Shown in pieces: positions 42,401-54,800 of a stretch of 64,000 bases of DNA (position 1 is its first letter; each line of letters begins with the position of its first letter). Position numbers and translations under genes: made by a program. The stretch covers positions 62,001 through 126,000 of the forward strand of contig CAJNOJ010000078.1 of the NCBI GenBank assembly GCA_905250025.1, in the 5' to 3' direction. Source of the DNA: Adineta ricciae (Eukaryota > Rotifera > Eurotatoria > Adinetida > Adinetidae). Under the pieces are notes generated by a model that was given only the letters and a program-made list of their open reading frames with translations, had not been told where the DNA came from and ran no database searches.

Positions 42401-43973
42401 AGGTATGTAATCGAAACAATGTTTTCTACCTCTGCTCCTGAACAAAATACTTGCTTGTTTAAATTAGATCTTCGCTATGTCTACCGAGATCTAGCTAATG
42501 AGGATGATCTAGTCGAAATCGACGACAATTTTTCCGAGCAACTGATTGATCGATTAGAATTCGGCGATAATATCATTCGCACGCTTTTCGATAATTTTGT
42601 AACAAAATATATCATCCAACCTGCTGCTACAGGAAGTAAATAATCCTTTACATCGTCATACCAATTGTCTCTGTCGTTATTTAGCTCGTTCGAAAACATT
42701 GGATTGGACTGAATTCCGTGATGTACTTTTCCCTATCGTTACTAGTCGTTACACGGAAAGACATATTCGGAAACTGTTTGACTTATTCGACACAAGTAAA
42801 GATGGGTTTCTATCATTCGAAGAAATCATCGGTATAGACATAATCAAATACCTTGTCTTCCATTCTCGAAGTCATCTCTTATAGATTTATTCGAACTTCT
42901 TCAAGTTAATAATTCAGCTGAACTGGCACATTACATGATGAATGAATTCGGTAAGAATCGAGATGATCAATTGAGCATTGATGGTAAGTTTATCGAACTG
43001 ATTTCCATCACTTATTTCCTGTGAAAATGCTTAGAGTTCGTTGCTATCGTGAAAAAAACTGATGATATCAATAATAGTATTCTTCCGGAAAAGCTGGAAG
43101 CTAAACATTGGTTTAGCATCCATCCGAACGCGGATGAAAACCAGTCGATTTCCTTACCAGTCCCGATTGTCAATTTTCCATCGAAAACGAACGTCAGTAA
43201 TACTGAAATGCTCAACAATCACATGATCTGTCAGTAGCAGAACATTTCATTCGAATCAATGAGAAAAAAGTTTTCGTTTAGTATTGGCTCGAATCTTCAA
43301 AAGAGTTGGTGCTGATGCGGAAAACAAACAATTGGACAGTAAGAAATCAACATTGGCAATGAAATTGACAAATGAATTCATTAATAATAACATTCTAATA
43401 TCGAATGAAGATCTGCACTCGTTTATCGACTTGTATTTGAACCAAAAGCAGAACTCGGGTATTGTTAATCGAAAGAAAACACTTGAATAACATGTCAATC
43501 GACCGACATTTAGATTGCTATGTCACATGGGAAGAATTTCGAGATATATTTCTTCCAATTGTCAATAGTGGAATAGTTACTAAGGAGGATTTGTCCCGTT
43601 GGTTTAATATTTTCGATTGTAATCATCGTAGAAAAATTGACAAAGAACAGTAAAACTTGTCTTGCATACAGATACTCAAGGAGTCCTCTCGATCGTTTTA
43701 GGATCCTTCAATTACTTCGTCTGCTACAGTTCAGCGATCCGGAGAAGATTCTCAATAAAATGAATGCAATTTCGGAAACATACACGAATAACGAGGATTC
43801 ATTTACACCTGATGGTACTCTTCGTTGTTCCCTTTGAAATATCCTTGACACAATTTCGTTTAGAATTTCTCTTTGCTTTCGACAATACTGATGAATCAAC
43901 ATCTCGTCTTTGTTTGGCCAATGAACAAGCAAAATCTTACGATCTTGACTGGTTAACAAAAACTGTCTTCTAA
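39481..43973 (+). CDS. Intermediate-filament-like rod fused to EF-hand-like domains
   Basis: Fourteen exons join without a phase error to 1271 codons: 39481-40050, 40103-40495, 40546-40821, 40875-41769, 41819-42280, 42328-42402, 42468-42635, 42685-42831, 42885-42983, 43035-43229, 43282-43458, 43514-43649, 43702-43814, 43864-43973. Residues about 1-400 are continuous coiled coil. The start (RSLNTNFQTYLIDTKQIDDD) resembles filament coil 1A and the end (TEYDRNLQFELTLYRGVLES) resembles the conserved rod terminus (LALDIEIATYRKLLEGE). Residues about 415-910 are acidic and disordered. The C-terminus has two paired EF-hand-like blocks: LFDLFDTSKDGFLSFEEI (near canonical), GKNRDDQLSIDEF, NIFDCNHRRKIDKEQ, and NNEDSFTPDEF (all degenerate), each pair introduced by a WTEFRD/WEEFRD motif. 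It lacks a lamin tail. The gene reality is very strong; the filament assignment is moderate and needs profile support. Confidence 0.8.
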
Positions 43974-45123
43974 ACATCGATATCGATACGCTTACTCAAT
44001 CCCCCGCTTTCCTTTTATCTTCATCCTATGGCATTACTATTCAATCGCACTCGAAACTAATGCTTCTCAACTAGAGTAGTTTCTCACATAGAAACAACAA
44101 ACAACTTTTATTTTAATAGTGTTTCGAATAAAATCACGCAAGTAAACTTCTATTCCAGTAATGTGAATTGTTTGTTTTCACCTGTACAATCTGGTCAAGG
44201 CCGATCAGTTTGATTTTCTCGGAAAAATCAACCCATCATTGTTTATCTTCGTTTTACGCAGCAACGGAATATTTATCAATGGTGTAAACAAGACCGATTG
44301 TACCGGAAGACTAACCGAGAGAAGAACAAAAACATTTCATGTGTAAAGTTCAAACAAAATTGTTTTTATTTACGGTATTTGGACTATTGACATAAAGATC
44401 AACGGCAGCAACTAGAAATCAAAACTACGAATATATCAAGCGGAAATGTATTTTCTCTTACTATCAGTCACATATGGATCAAACATGGTACTCGATCGTA
44501 GGGAGTCACTTCAGTTTGAATAAAACTTTGCTTGTACTGAGCATAGACACTTTCACGAGTTTATAAACATCAGATCAAGATATGACTTTTGTCAGAAGGA
44601 CGCAAAATACGGCCATTGTTGTTTTAATGAAACACTTTACTAGACAACACACGCCTGAGTCTATTCTTATGTGCAAGCACTTTCAATGACGTGTTGAGAA
44701 TTGATTCCGGAGCATGTGATTTTCGTTCCTCTCGTCATTATTGATGTACTCTACCTGATTTGGACAAAATCACACAGAATGATCGTTTGCATAATCCAAT
44801 AGACACGACGTAGACGATGCCACCTATAGAGCTGCACAGTTTCAAAGAAAGTCTGCTCTGTCAATGGCGACTCCGACGTACGAATAGGGATGTAAGAAGT
44901 ATTCTACTAACACTGTCAAAGCAATAAAGAGACAATAAAACTGTTGATTTCAAAAGTAGAATTTGAGAAGATCATTCGCATTCCGTTCTTATCTTTCACA
45001 GATAAAGTGAGACAATCTGTCTTTTTTTCGCGGATTTTATTATAAAAAAAATTCAGTCTCTCATAACTGCACACAATTTTTTTATAAGGATTTTAAAATG
45101 AAGTCAGAAATTATAATAATTAA
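43974..45123. other. Intergenic region, no gene recognised
   Basis: 3' region of the filament/EF-hand gene and then about 1 kb of AT-rich sequence. No coding frame of note. Confidence 0.45.
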
Positions 45124-46257
45124 TTAAAGATCCTCTTGAGTTATCATATCAGATCTGTACATTTGTCTGAGTTCCATTCCACTATCAGTAGATATTTTGA
45201 TGATGGCATAATTTCTCACGATACAGCTGAGTATTGTTGTATTCTGAATAATACCAATCTTTCTTTTCGTTTTTGTACCTCGGGAGTTGGTTGACCGATG
45301 GCAAGACCGGTTTCATTTGGATTTTGTAGTACACTTTCGACGTAAAAGCGACTAGCTATACCTAAACAACGTTAAAAAGAGCACTTGATAATTTACAAAA
45401 CTTCTTTTCTCGACTTGCCATCAGCTGTCTGAGCATCGAATGCAGTTCCACTCATTGAATAGTTTTCGTTAGTGTAGTAAGGATAAGCAAATTTCTGTTT
45501 AGATTAGCTTCTATATATATGCAGACGCGTTCCATGATTTTAACGAAGGGAAGTGTAGGGAGCGAATAGTGACTTGTGGTTGTCTGACGTCATGACACAA
45601 TTGGCGGTATACAGTTGGCAGAACGAAAGAAAAAAAATACGAATATCATTAGTTGGCTTTACCTGTTGTTGCATCAGTCTGGATATTTCCAAAGCGCTCT
45701 TGCAACTTTTAACTTTACGCCGTTATCGTGACTTTTATCTATATATGACATTTTGATTAGCGTAGTTCGTCGGTAGTGATGAATTGGCATTCGATGGCAA
45801 ATTCCAAGCGAAGCATACGTACTTGTCGTTAATCTCATATTTGACATGGTGTAGGTCAAAGTATTAACATAAAATCATTGCAAACATGGATTTCCGAAAG
45901 AAAAGGCGGATACCACGCACTGACTGAAATTTATTCCACTCAATTGCCAGTTCTGATTGGAATCATAAGGTAAAAAGATAGAAATTCTCTCGGCTAAAAC
46001 AACTATATCTGTTCTTTCTAGAGCCACTACGATTGATATAGGAAAGTGCCGTTGTTGTTGAAACCTACTGTCACATACATTCTCCAACTCGAATCAATTT
46101 GTCATTAGATGGTATGTTTCCTAGTACACATCTGTTAACCAATGACCATTTAACTTTCTTTAATCGTAATAATACAATTTCCTGCTAACTAGCAAATAGC
46201 ACTCACGAGTTTTTCTACTCCTAGAATGTAAAACAATACGAAAGATAATTTTTCCAT
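45124..46257 (-). CDS. Intron-rich gene of unknown function, probably secreted
   Basis: No long frame exists here, but small exons chain together. The last three have perfectly matched phases: 45419-45494 (FAYPYYTNENYSMSGTAFDA), 45279-45361 (ASRFYVESVLQNPNETGLAI) and 45124-45243 (ending MYRSDMITQEDL and a stop). The intron 45362-45418 starts with GCAAGT, the standard GC-AG donor. Further upstream, likely exons encode LQERFGNIQTDATT, DKYVCFAWNLPSNANSSLP and IFLPYDSNQNWQLSGINF. An ATG at 46257 starts MEKLSFVLFYILGVEKL, a plausible signal peptide followed by a GTGAGT donor. The joins around 45520-45600 and 46090-46200 could not be made in frame, so a missed exon, a sequencing error or partial decay is possible. 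Family not recognised. Confidence 0.5.
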
Positions 46258-47728
46258 CAGTCTTATCATCTGGATGCAAATGACAACAATAATATCGATT
46301 CGAGTTTGAGACTAATGTACATCAACCGCAGGAAACTCTGCCGAGGAAAAATAATCAAACAGATTCGGCTACTTCTTTCTATCAAAGAGCCTGTTGTCAA
46401 CTGTGTTATACAACCTATACCAATAATTACAATTTGATGTTATTAATTTCGTCTAGTCACTACCGTTCTATGCAATAGTGTGAGTCTTTCAACAACCATC
46501 TCGATTAACATGTTTGTTTCTTTCTATCGCATCTATGTCTGGATCGATTGATTAGTTTAATCTATTGTATAAACTTAGTAATATCATCAAACAAGACCCA
46601 TACACATTCTTAATAATCTTCAATATGAAATGTATTGTTTTGATCTTCTCGTCATTGTCTTTTGCATATGGGAGAGAGTGACAAGATCGACTAGTGACAT
46701 TTACTCAACTGAATTGTAGTATTTATTCGACCGTTGTTTTTCTTTTTCTCGCTATTCATCTCATGTTTTACTTCGTTAAATAATCGACTATTTTACAGAT
46801 GAATTATTCATCGTTTTATGGTTTAATATTCATTAACACAAACGTATTTCACTAGAATCCGAGGTGAGAAACAAAAGAAATCGCTTTTGCGCCTTTCACA
46901 TGTTCCTATCGTCGTCATCCGGGTCAACATAGTCGATGCGCGATATGAATAGGAAACCAACAATGAAGCTGAGTCGTTTACCGATGTGTACATAATCAAT
47001 GAGGTGCATGCATCCATACTATATATACTGACAAAAAATATGAATCAACTTAATTCAGCGAGCTCGTAAAGAAAGTGACGCACAGGTAAATCTTCAAAAG
47101 GATATTTTTCATTTGTGTGTGTGTGTATGTAGATTTGAAATATTTTCCTAGAGGAAGGAAATCTAGGCGTGCAAATAATGATTTTGTAAGTGATGATGAA
47201 AATGGCATCGAAAGGAGAATGTTCTCATCGAGATCACCGATAGCATACGCGAGAAAGTATTTTAATTCTATTCATTATTAATTTTCTAAACAAGTCAGAA
47301 GAAAAACATTGATTTTATATTAACTGAAGTTCTTCTCGTCTTCTTGTTCTCGTCGTTATTTTTAAACGAAGAAAAATTAGTTTTTTCTTCTGTAATCATT
47401 GATATATCCCTTCGAATCAGATTTGATCGATGTAGGAAAGAAAGAAGAACAGAAGAAGAAGAAGAAGAAAAGCTTCTTTTTTTGCTTCCTATTTTTACCA
47501 CCAAATCTTTTCCGAAAGACAGAATGAAAGGAAGAATAAAGACTCACATCAACTATTACCATCGACAAACGATGTGTTTTTTTTTTGGTATTGTATGTAT
47601 GGCAGAGTATACGAGTTTCTTTTTCCCTTCTCCTGTTATTTCTATCTATAAAAAGCGAAATCATTGTAGGTCATACATCGATGTGATGAAAGAAAAACAT
47701 CCTATTTTTAGATAGAAGAAGACTCGAA
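46258..47728. other. Intergenic region, no gene recognised
   Basis: About 1.5 kb; contains a short GT run near 47116 and GAA-rich sequence near 47440-47470. Overlapping frames on both strands at 47295-47715 are purine/pyrimidine low complexity, not genes. Confidence 0.45.
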
Positions 47729-48037
47729 ATGGACGAGTTCTTTGATTGTATACGAATTATGAAAATTTCGACAGATAAATTACAATCAACACGCCATATT
47801 GAATCCCTACGACGTACGACGTTAATTCGCGCGACATTTTCACAATCGCGTAAACACTTTTGCGATCTACTCTATTCATTTATGAAGATCGTCTCGTCAA
47901 CACAAGCACTACTACCGATTCTAATGGCAAATCAAGACTTTCTTGTACCATATCAGCAGACAAGCAACACATCATCACAAAAACGTAAATCGACTCATGT
48001 GGAAACAGTTAAACGACTACGAATCACATCATCTTAA
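47729..48037 (+). CDS. Small basic, possibly nuclear protein, 102 aa
   Basis: Single exon, MDEFFDCIRIMKISTDKLQS onward. The pattern RIM-x-S-x-K-x-LR-x-x-L-I-x-x-x-x-SR in residues 9-43 loosely resembles the helical motif of IER/SERTA-type immediate-early nuclear proteins, and the C-terminus has two basic clusters (SQKRKSTH and VKRLRI) that could be a nuclear localisation signal. The resemblance is weak and the family is not assigned. Codon content and length favour a real gene over chance. Confidence 0.5.
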   Translation: MDEFFDCIRIMKISTDKLQSTRHIESLRRTTLIRATFSQSRKHFCDLLYSFMKIVSSTQALLPILMANQDFLVPYQQTSNTSSQKRKSTHVETVKRLRITSS

Positions 48038-49257
48038 GAAGTAAATCTCGAATAAGTATGATTCCATTCATGTATCTATCTACTCGTTTGTTTATTTCTC
48101 CTTACAACAGCACAAAAAAAACTCAGAACAACAAATCTTTTATGTGTAACACTTTTCAATATGTGACTTTTTCGACATATTGAAAACAAAATCACTCATT
48201 CTTTTTTCATATACAGATGCGAGAGAAAGTTTTTGTTAGCATTCAGGGTAGATTCGACCTAAACACAGAGCAATATAAATAAACAAAAACTTCCGATAAT
48301 AGCTGTTTTCTTCCTAATGGATCTACAGATATATGTACATTGATTGACTGTATCCAATTCTCCAAGCTTTATTCTACTGTATCAATGTTACAACATATTG
48401 ATCTCATTTGTGTCTGCGTGTGATGATATGTTGTAGATAGGTTTTGATCAATAATGCGAACAAAAGATAATTTATTCCTAATTATACGAGCAAATGTGAA
48501 ACATATCAATCTTCTACCGTTGCGCAGCTTATCGAAGGGCTCGTAAATACGGTCTATATGTCAACGAATTGTTTTTTATTAACTAATCTAATAGACGTTT
48601 TTTCTCCTTTTGCCGTGCTGTTTGACTAATGAGAGATTTATTGATCTCAAGCATGTAATAGAATCTTGTCAAAACGATGTTGGTATTAATAAATCGTTTT
48701 TCTCGTACAGAAAACTCGGCAAGAAAACGGAAAGTAGCTGACATGTCAGTGAAAGACATCCGATAAGGCGAAGTTGTCAGAAATTTGCCTTGTCAAATCG
48801 ACTTCGTTCGATTCAAATGACCTGTCTTTATTGTAAATCGTCTATGTATATAAGATCAATTGCAGAGAAATTTACAAAAGAAGAAATCACTAAGAATTAC
48901 ACAACAGTGAGAAAAAGAACAACAACGAAAGATATATTCAATGCTAGTGAGAGAGAGAGAGAGAAAGGAGAAAACACCGGAGATCAATCAATTTGAACAA
49001 AAAAAAAAAGAGATAATAAATAAGTCGAATTGGATGGATGTTAACAACAACATATCACTAATAATAGAAAGAGAAAAACGAAAAATCAGACTTGTGAAGA
49101 TTATGAGTTCATTTCCTAAACAATAGCAATAGCAGTAGTAAACAAAAAAAGAGAAATTATCAAATCAAATGATAGATTGCATGTTCCCGATTGACCACGG
49201 TTCGATGATTTCGTTTCTGTTACCACATATGATTGATCTAAATGAATTCCGAGAGAT
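48038..49257. other. Intergenic region with GA repeat and possible glypican last exon
   Basis: Mostly AT-rich; a (GA)n run is at 48947-48965. On the minus strand, an acceptor at 49116 could open a final glypican exon (49115 down to a stop at 48988) encoding a hydrophobic tail like a GPI signal, but part of that frame is a poly-A/T tract. Confidence 0.4.
48947..48965. repeat. GA dinucleotide repeat
   Basis: About nine GA units, degenerate at the right edge. Confidence 0.85.
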
Positions 49258-51820
49258 TTAACATACAGAATAAAGAGTCAAGCATTGTTTACCGATTATT
49301 TTTTCGTCGATTTCTTTATACAATCGTTCACTAAGTGATTCTTGAAGATTGTTATCATATGTATCGATCACAGTTGTTGATGGAAAATGTTCATCAACGC
49401 TCATGGTGTTCACTTCATCATCATATACATCGAAATCGGGAATATATTCAATCAGATTATATTTCTTTTTCGGCCGTAATGAGATGACGATTTGCTGAAT
49501 GGGAAGTAGCTTTTTCTTTAAATCATCCAGTTGATTACGTGTTAATTCAGCATTATTAGCAGGTTTGCTTGTCGACGGAATGGATGGAAGTGACCATTGA
49601 ATGAAATTACTAGTTGACGAAGAGAAAGAAAAGAGAAACAAATGTTTAATCACTAACTTGTCAAAAGTTCAAGGAGACATTTACACATGAGACTGATCTC
49701 TTGACTATCTGAGTCAATCATCGAAATATATGGAATAAAATTAACCTATTAATTAAGAGAATCTCATGTTGATCTTATCCATATTAAGCATTCAAGGTGT
49801 CGAGTTTGCATTGCAATTGAAAGGAGGTAAATCTATAATTTAAGCTTCAATGAACTGAAGAAAAAACGATCAGAGGTTGTAAATGCCTTGATGATTTTCA
49901 AGTTTTTATACATGGCACATCAGCCGACAAATCAATGGCATTGACTGCGTCATAAAGGAAGAGAATAGCTTGTACGATTCGTTTTCGAGCTCGTACATGA
50001 GAACTGACTGTTCTTGTCGTGTAATGTCATAAAAAACATAATCTTTTTTAACCTTGCTCGATTAATTATCTTACTTTGCATTTTGTTTATCGATTTGTGT
50101 ACATCGATTCGATTTGACAGCATAATTCGAATTGGAACAAATATCTGTAATTATCTTCTCAGTCAAATGAATGTAGAGAGTATCAATAGACGATTGAAGT
50201 TGTTTTAGTACGAAATGCAATGATCGATTCCATTGATAAACAAGTTCGCGTCGTTCGCTGATCGTTGGCGGAAGGGAAAGCAAAGGACTGAATAATTTCG
50301 CATTTGGATCAGGACAAGCTTTTTGAAGTTGAATGTATATCTGGCGACTATTTATTGCTTTAACAACCATATCATAGAGATAGATATGTAGTTTCGAAAG
50401 ACGTTCAACAAGCTTGAGAAGAACAAATCATATGACAATTAAACGATATGTTTTAGATTGAGACTTACTTTAAGATCGACAATGGTTTGTTCGATATCTC
50501 GTACGATCAACGAGTAGTTTTTAAACATTGTAGCAAATTCAATGTATGAACCATTTGTTTGATTGAAACAAGTTTTAGTCACATATCGGCAATCACCTTC
50601 ACATAAAGGTTCATTATTATCATCATTAATTATTTGATTAAATCTTGATGTATTAACACATAATGGGCACAGCGTTTCTCTAGCATAGCGTTGTATACAT
50701 GAGTTTGAAGTCATTGTTGGCAGTGATGTTATTCGTTGAATATCAGCATGGATGTAAACAATCATTGTTCGAAAGAGTTGAAGCAAAGATGAACCACTTG
50801 TTAGAATATAGAGTAATTCACGTTGAGACGACAGCGCATCGATCTCGAATGCTTTGTTCACGAGACATTTTGTAAGTTTAGCATCAAGAACAAGTTCTTT
50901 GTTATCCACCATAAATTGTCGATATAATGAAATAATCAATTGATTGAATAAATCTATTGTTGCTTTGGACACATCATCAACGGATGATTGATTGTTACTC
51001 AATGTGTTAAACAAACTTATAACGGATTGATGAACATTCGAACGATATTCTTTGGTACCAAAGAGTGTTTCCAAAGATGAAATGGTTAAACGACGCAATT
51101 CAGTTATGTATTCTTTCGACCAGACTAAAAAAAAACGGGTGAATTTTAGCGATAAGTACGATAAGTATCTACTCACTATCGATTTGTTCTTTTGATAGGA
51201 ATAACGATCGTGTAAAACGATCGAATTCGGCATCGATTAACTTTTGTAATTCTGTTCCATAAGACAATGCATAAGTATTGATTATTTCGTGTGTACAACA
51301 TGCTGGACCAGAACTAAGCTGTCCGCAAGCATCTTTCTGAACTATAAATAAACGAAAGAATGTCTAGAACAAGCTGCTCGAGACAGTTTCTCGGGCACAC
51401 CCGAAAGAAAACAATTTACATATAAACATAGAACTAATCATTAAATATTGACTACGAACAATCCTGAGAGAATTCATTCCGATTTCAGATGAGAAACAGC
51501 GCATAACAAGCGAAAGAAGTTCCACTCGAAATCGATATTCATACAACGAAGATTATCTGTTACTTTTGTTTGGCAACGATGCACATCAGTGATTTTGATC
51601 ATTCATGACAATATCGACATGTGAGCAAAAATTATTTCAACCTACCTTTGTATTGACTACTGGCAAGTTTTTCTGTCCATGTAATGTACGGTTGAAGACG
51701 CTTGTTGATCGAATTACATGGATGACGTAACGCTAAATTCTCTCGATAACTGTCAGCAGTGAAGCTGAAGTGTATCGAAGAAAACAAGTTGATCAAAAAC
51801 ACGTGAACTAACCAAGACAT
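49258..51820 (-). CDS. Glypican-family heparan sulfate proteoglycan
   Basis: Glypicans are GPI-anchored proteoglycans that modulate Wnt, Hedgehog and BMP signalling at the cell surface. The gene starts with a signal peptide (MSWLVHVFLINLFSSIHF) at 51820. Family evidence: CGQLSSGPACCTHEIINTY (about 51330-51275), a long helical exon containing CIQRYARETLCPLC followed by CEGDCRYVTKTCFNQTNGSY (50690-50550), YNMVxR-like helices, and CPDPNAKLFSPLLSLPP (about 50320-50270). Cysteine spacing matches the glypican N-lobe. A later exon gives VRARKRIVQAILFLYDAVNA (about 49980-49920) and the last ones give QWSLPSIPSTSKPANNAELT and an acidic Ser-containing linker. Exon joins between 51.6 and 51.35 kb and 49.9 and 49.65 kb are unresolved, and the GPI-signal exon is uncertain (see 48988-49115). 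Confidence 0.82.
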
Positions 51821-54800
51821 GTAGATTGTTCATCGAGAAAACATTCTGGCAATCATTAAACAAAATCTGGAATGAACAGGAAATGTGATTTGTTTAAAGA
51901 CAAACAAAGTAGAGTAGAAGAAGAGAACGAAAATGTAATCAATCGATGAATAAGGTATTTTTTATGCAAATTATTTTACAGACCTCTGCACATGCACCAT
52001 TTTTCTCTTTCCTATATAACGACCTTCATATTCTCATATACATTATATATATATATGTCTTTGTCTTTTCCTTTTTCTGTCTCTGACTTTCTCTCTTTTT
52101 ATTTTTTTTTCCTTCTTTTTCTTTCTTCAATGCTCAATTTTGTTTGTGATAATCAATTGACTCGTCTCGATTAATTTCTTTGCTCTTGAACTACGTCGAC
52201 ACCCAATGATCTAACGTAATCTAATATGTATGACAGCATCCAACTGTGCACGTTTTTTTTCTCCCGCATTAATGAAGAATAATCATTGAGTGACGCAAAC
52301 CTATGACAAAAGATAATCGAAACCTTAGTACATACAATGATTTGAAATTATATGAAATTAATCTTTTGTCTTACACATGTTCGAAGATGAATGCATTGTC
52401 ATGTGTTCGAGTGAAGAGGAAAGACCGAGAAAACTGCCAATTGATGTTTTCTGTTTCTTATTAGTCTTGTTATTGTGACATGCGCAGCTATGCGAACGAT
52501 TGCACAAATACACCTTCTGTTTTACGCATCGGCTTTTGTTTCTGCGAATGGCCTTGAATCAAATGATGTTTTACGAACGAATACACTTAGATACGTATCT
52601 CATCGCTTTCTTTCGATAATTTTGTGATCTTCAAGGATAGAAATCACAGTATGTATAATCGAAGAAGAACGTGAAGGACAAGATATGTCGTTCTCTTTGC
52701 AGTCCTTATTAACAACAAGCAGAATATCTAAAGCTCGTATCCTATGTTCTTGTCCAAATAGAATAAGAGGACTTATCATTGAGACATTGGAGAAAACACG
52801 CACATCCGCCTATGTATGCATGAGCGAAAAGCAGCGTGTATGTTATTATTTCATTGATGAGAATAATGAGAGCAACGGTTAACGAAGGAGAAGAAAACGA
52901 GCGATGCTGTATGTACACCCGCGAGATCTCTTGTCCTTTTTTTCATTTCCGAATAGTATCATCGGAAAATATCACTGCAAAATACAACTAAAAGAACAAA
53001 TCAGACAGTCAATGCCATTGCATTAACACTTGGAAAACAAGACTGATTAGAACGTCAGTAATGATATATCAAAAACATTCCAGATGAATTCAGTAGGGGA
53101 AAGAAGAAATCGAAGCAATCAATGCTGTTATCAAGCAAACTTAACCTTAAAGTTCTCGGAGATTAGTTTTCTATATAGAAAGTAAAGCGAAGAAAGTCCT
53201 TCTGTGTTTGCAACTTACCTCTTCTCATTAGAACACGTTTGGACTAGAAGTAAAATCATGCGCATATATTTGACAAGTAGAAGATGAAGAACGTAAAGTA
53301 AATGTAACTAGTCGGCTTAAGAAAAAAGAAGACGGAGAAGAAGAAGAAGAAGAAGAAGAAGGAAAAGATTTCTAGCTGAGTTTCTTAGTGTACGGCTTTT
53401 CTCCTTCTTCTTTCTCTTCTATTCTCCATGCTTTAAATGATGACACAATCATTCATCGAAGGATTAGAGATCGACGAAACAAAACGATAAATGCCAATTT
53501 CTGTCAAAGATGAGTATTACAGAATCGAATGTAACCATCGTTGATTGCATTGAAAACATTCAAATTCAAGATGACATATGACTATTGATTAAGTATTTAC
53601 GAGAGCAAATGCTTGACAATGAAGAAAGAAGAAAAGTGACAGAATGATATATAGACATAAACTTAGGCGAATTGCTGTTGTAAATCGGACAGAATAATCA
53701 TAACAACAGGTGACAATTGGTGTGGGAGAAGAAACGAGAGTTGGTTTCTGACGTTGATCGACAAAAGAATCATTGATTAAGTTGAGAAAGAATGCCCATA
53801 AATGTCAACTATTTCGCTTTGGAAAAGTAATGATCAATGTTCGCAGTAAATGATGAGAAGTGTTTCATGATTTCGAACATGTCGATCAATTCTTAATAAT
53901 CAACATCGATGAAACGAGAGAAACAGAAGAAAATGAATTCGATGTATGTTTTTATTGTCGATTACTTTGATAAATAATACGAAGAGATCTTTGATATTAT
54001 TCGTTAACTGATATCAATATGTATAAGAGACTTTTTCTCGGATATTCTTCTGTAAATCTATAAGGCAATTGCTATAAATAAGCGATTTATCCTTGTAGGA
54101 TTATCTCGTTGTGATAAAAAAACACAGTATGTTTTTGTTTTGACAGATATACTATCATATGTACTATACGTACTGTTCTTCAACAGATAAAACGACAGGA
54201 AAAGCTGGACATGATGTCCACTGCAGTTATCGATAAGTACCAACAGAATTCCCATTGTTCATATATTCGTAGGTTTTAGTATATATTAAATTCACAAATG
54301 TTCTCTTACGCTCACGGTGATGAGATATTGCAAACAAATCTATAAATAGTTGTCTGTCCTTTCGGATATATCTAATGTTATATTATTAGACTTTCTTTAA
54401 TTTATTTCAATTATACAAGCTCATGTGAATTTCCAAAGAAATAGGTATAGAAACTGAGTGCTTTGTCACATGATCGAACAAGTTCAATCTAATAGTATAG
54501 AACGGTATTAATAAAGTTGTCAAGTGCTCAAATATCAGTCCAACTATACGTGCTAAGAAATACTTTGTTAGCACTTGTAATTTCTTTGCTTTATCAATTT
54601 ATGTGAAAAGAATGAGAAAGTTATTTTGATTTAAACACATCTGCGAGATGAAGACTGTACATTGAGTGTTGTTTTTTTTCCTGTAAAATAGAAGTCAATT
54701 AATCACGAAACTTGACAGAGAAGAGCGTCTTGTTCAACTCATCATCAGTAACTGAAAAGAACAGTTTCAGGGATATTCTGAATGTCAATGTGATGTTTAG

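Noticed and set aside
47295-47715. Frames rich in Lys/Arg/Phe/Ser on both strands
   Set aside because: Purine-rich GAA tract translated in several frames; no gene-like features.
52600-52803. 67-codon minus-strand frame
   Set aside because: Too short, no recognised domain and no splice partners.
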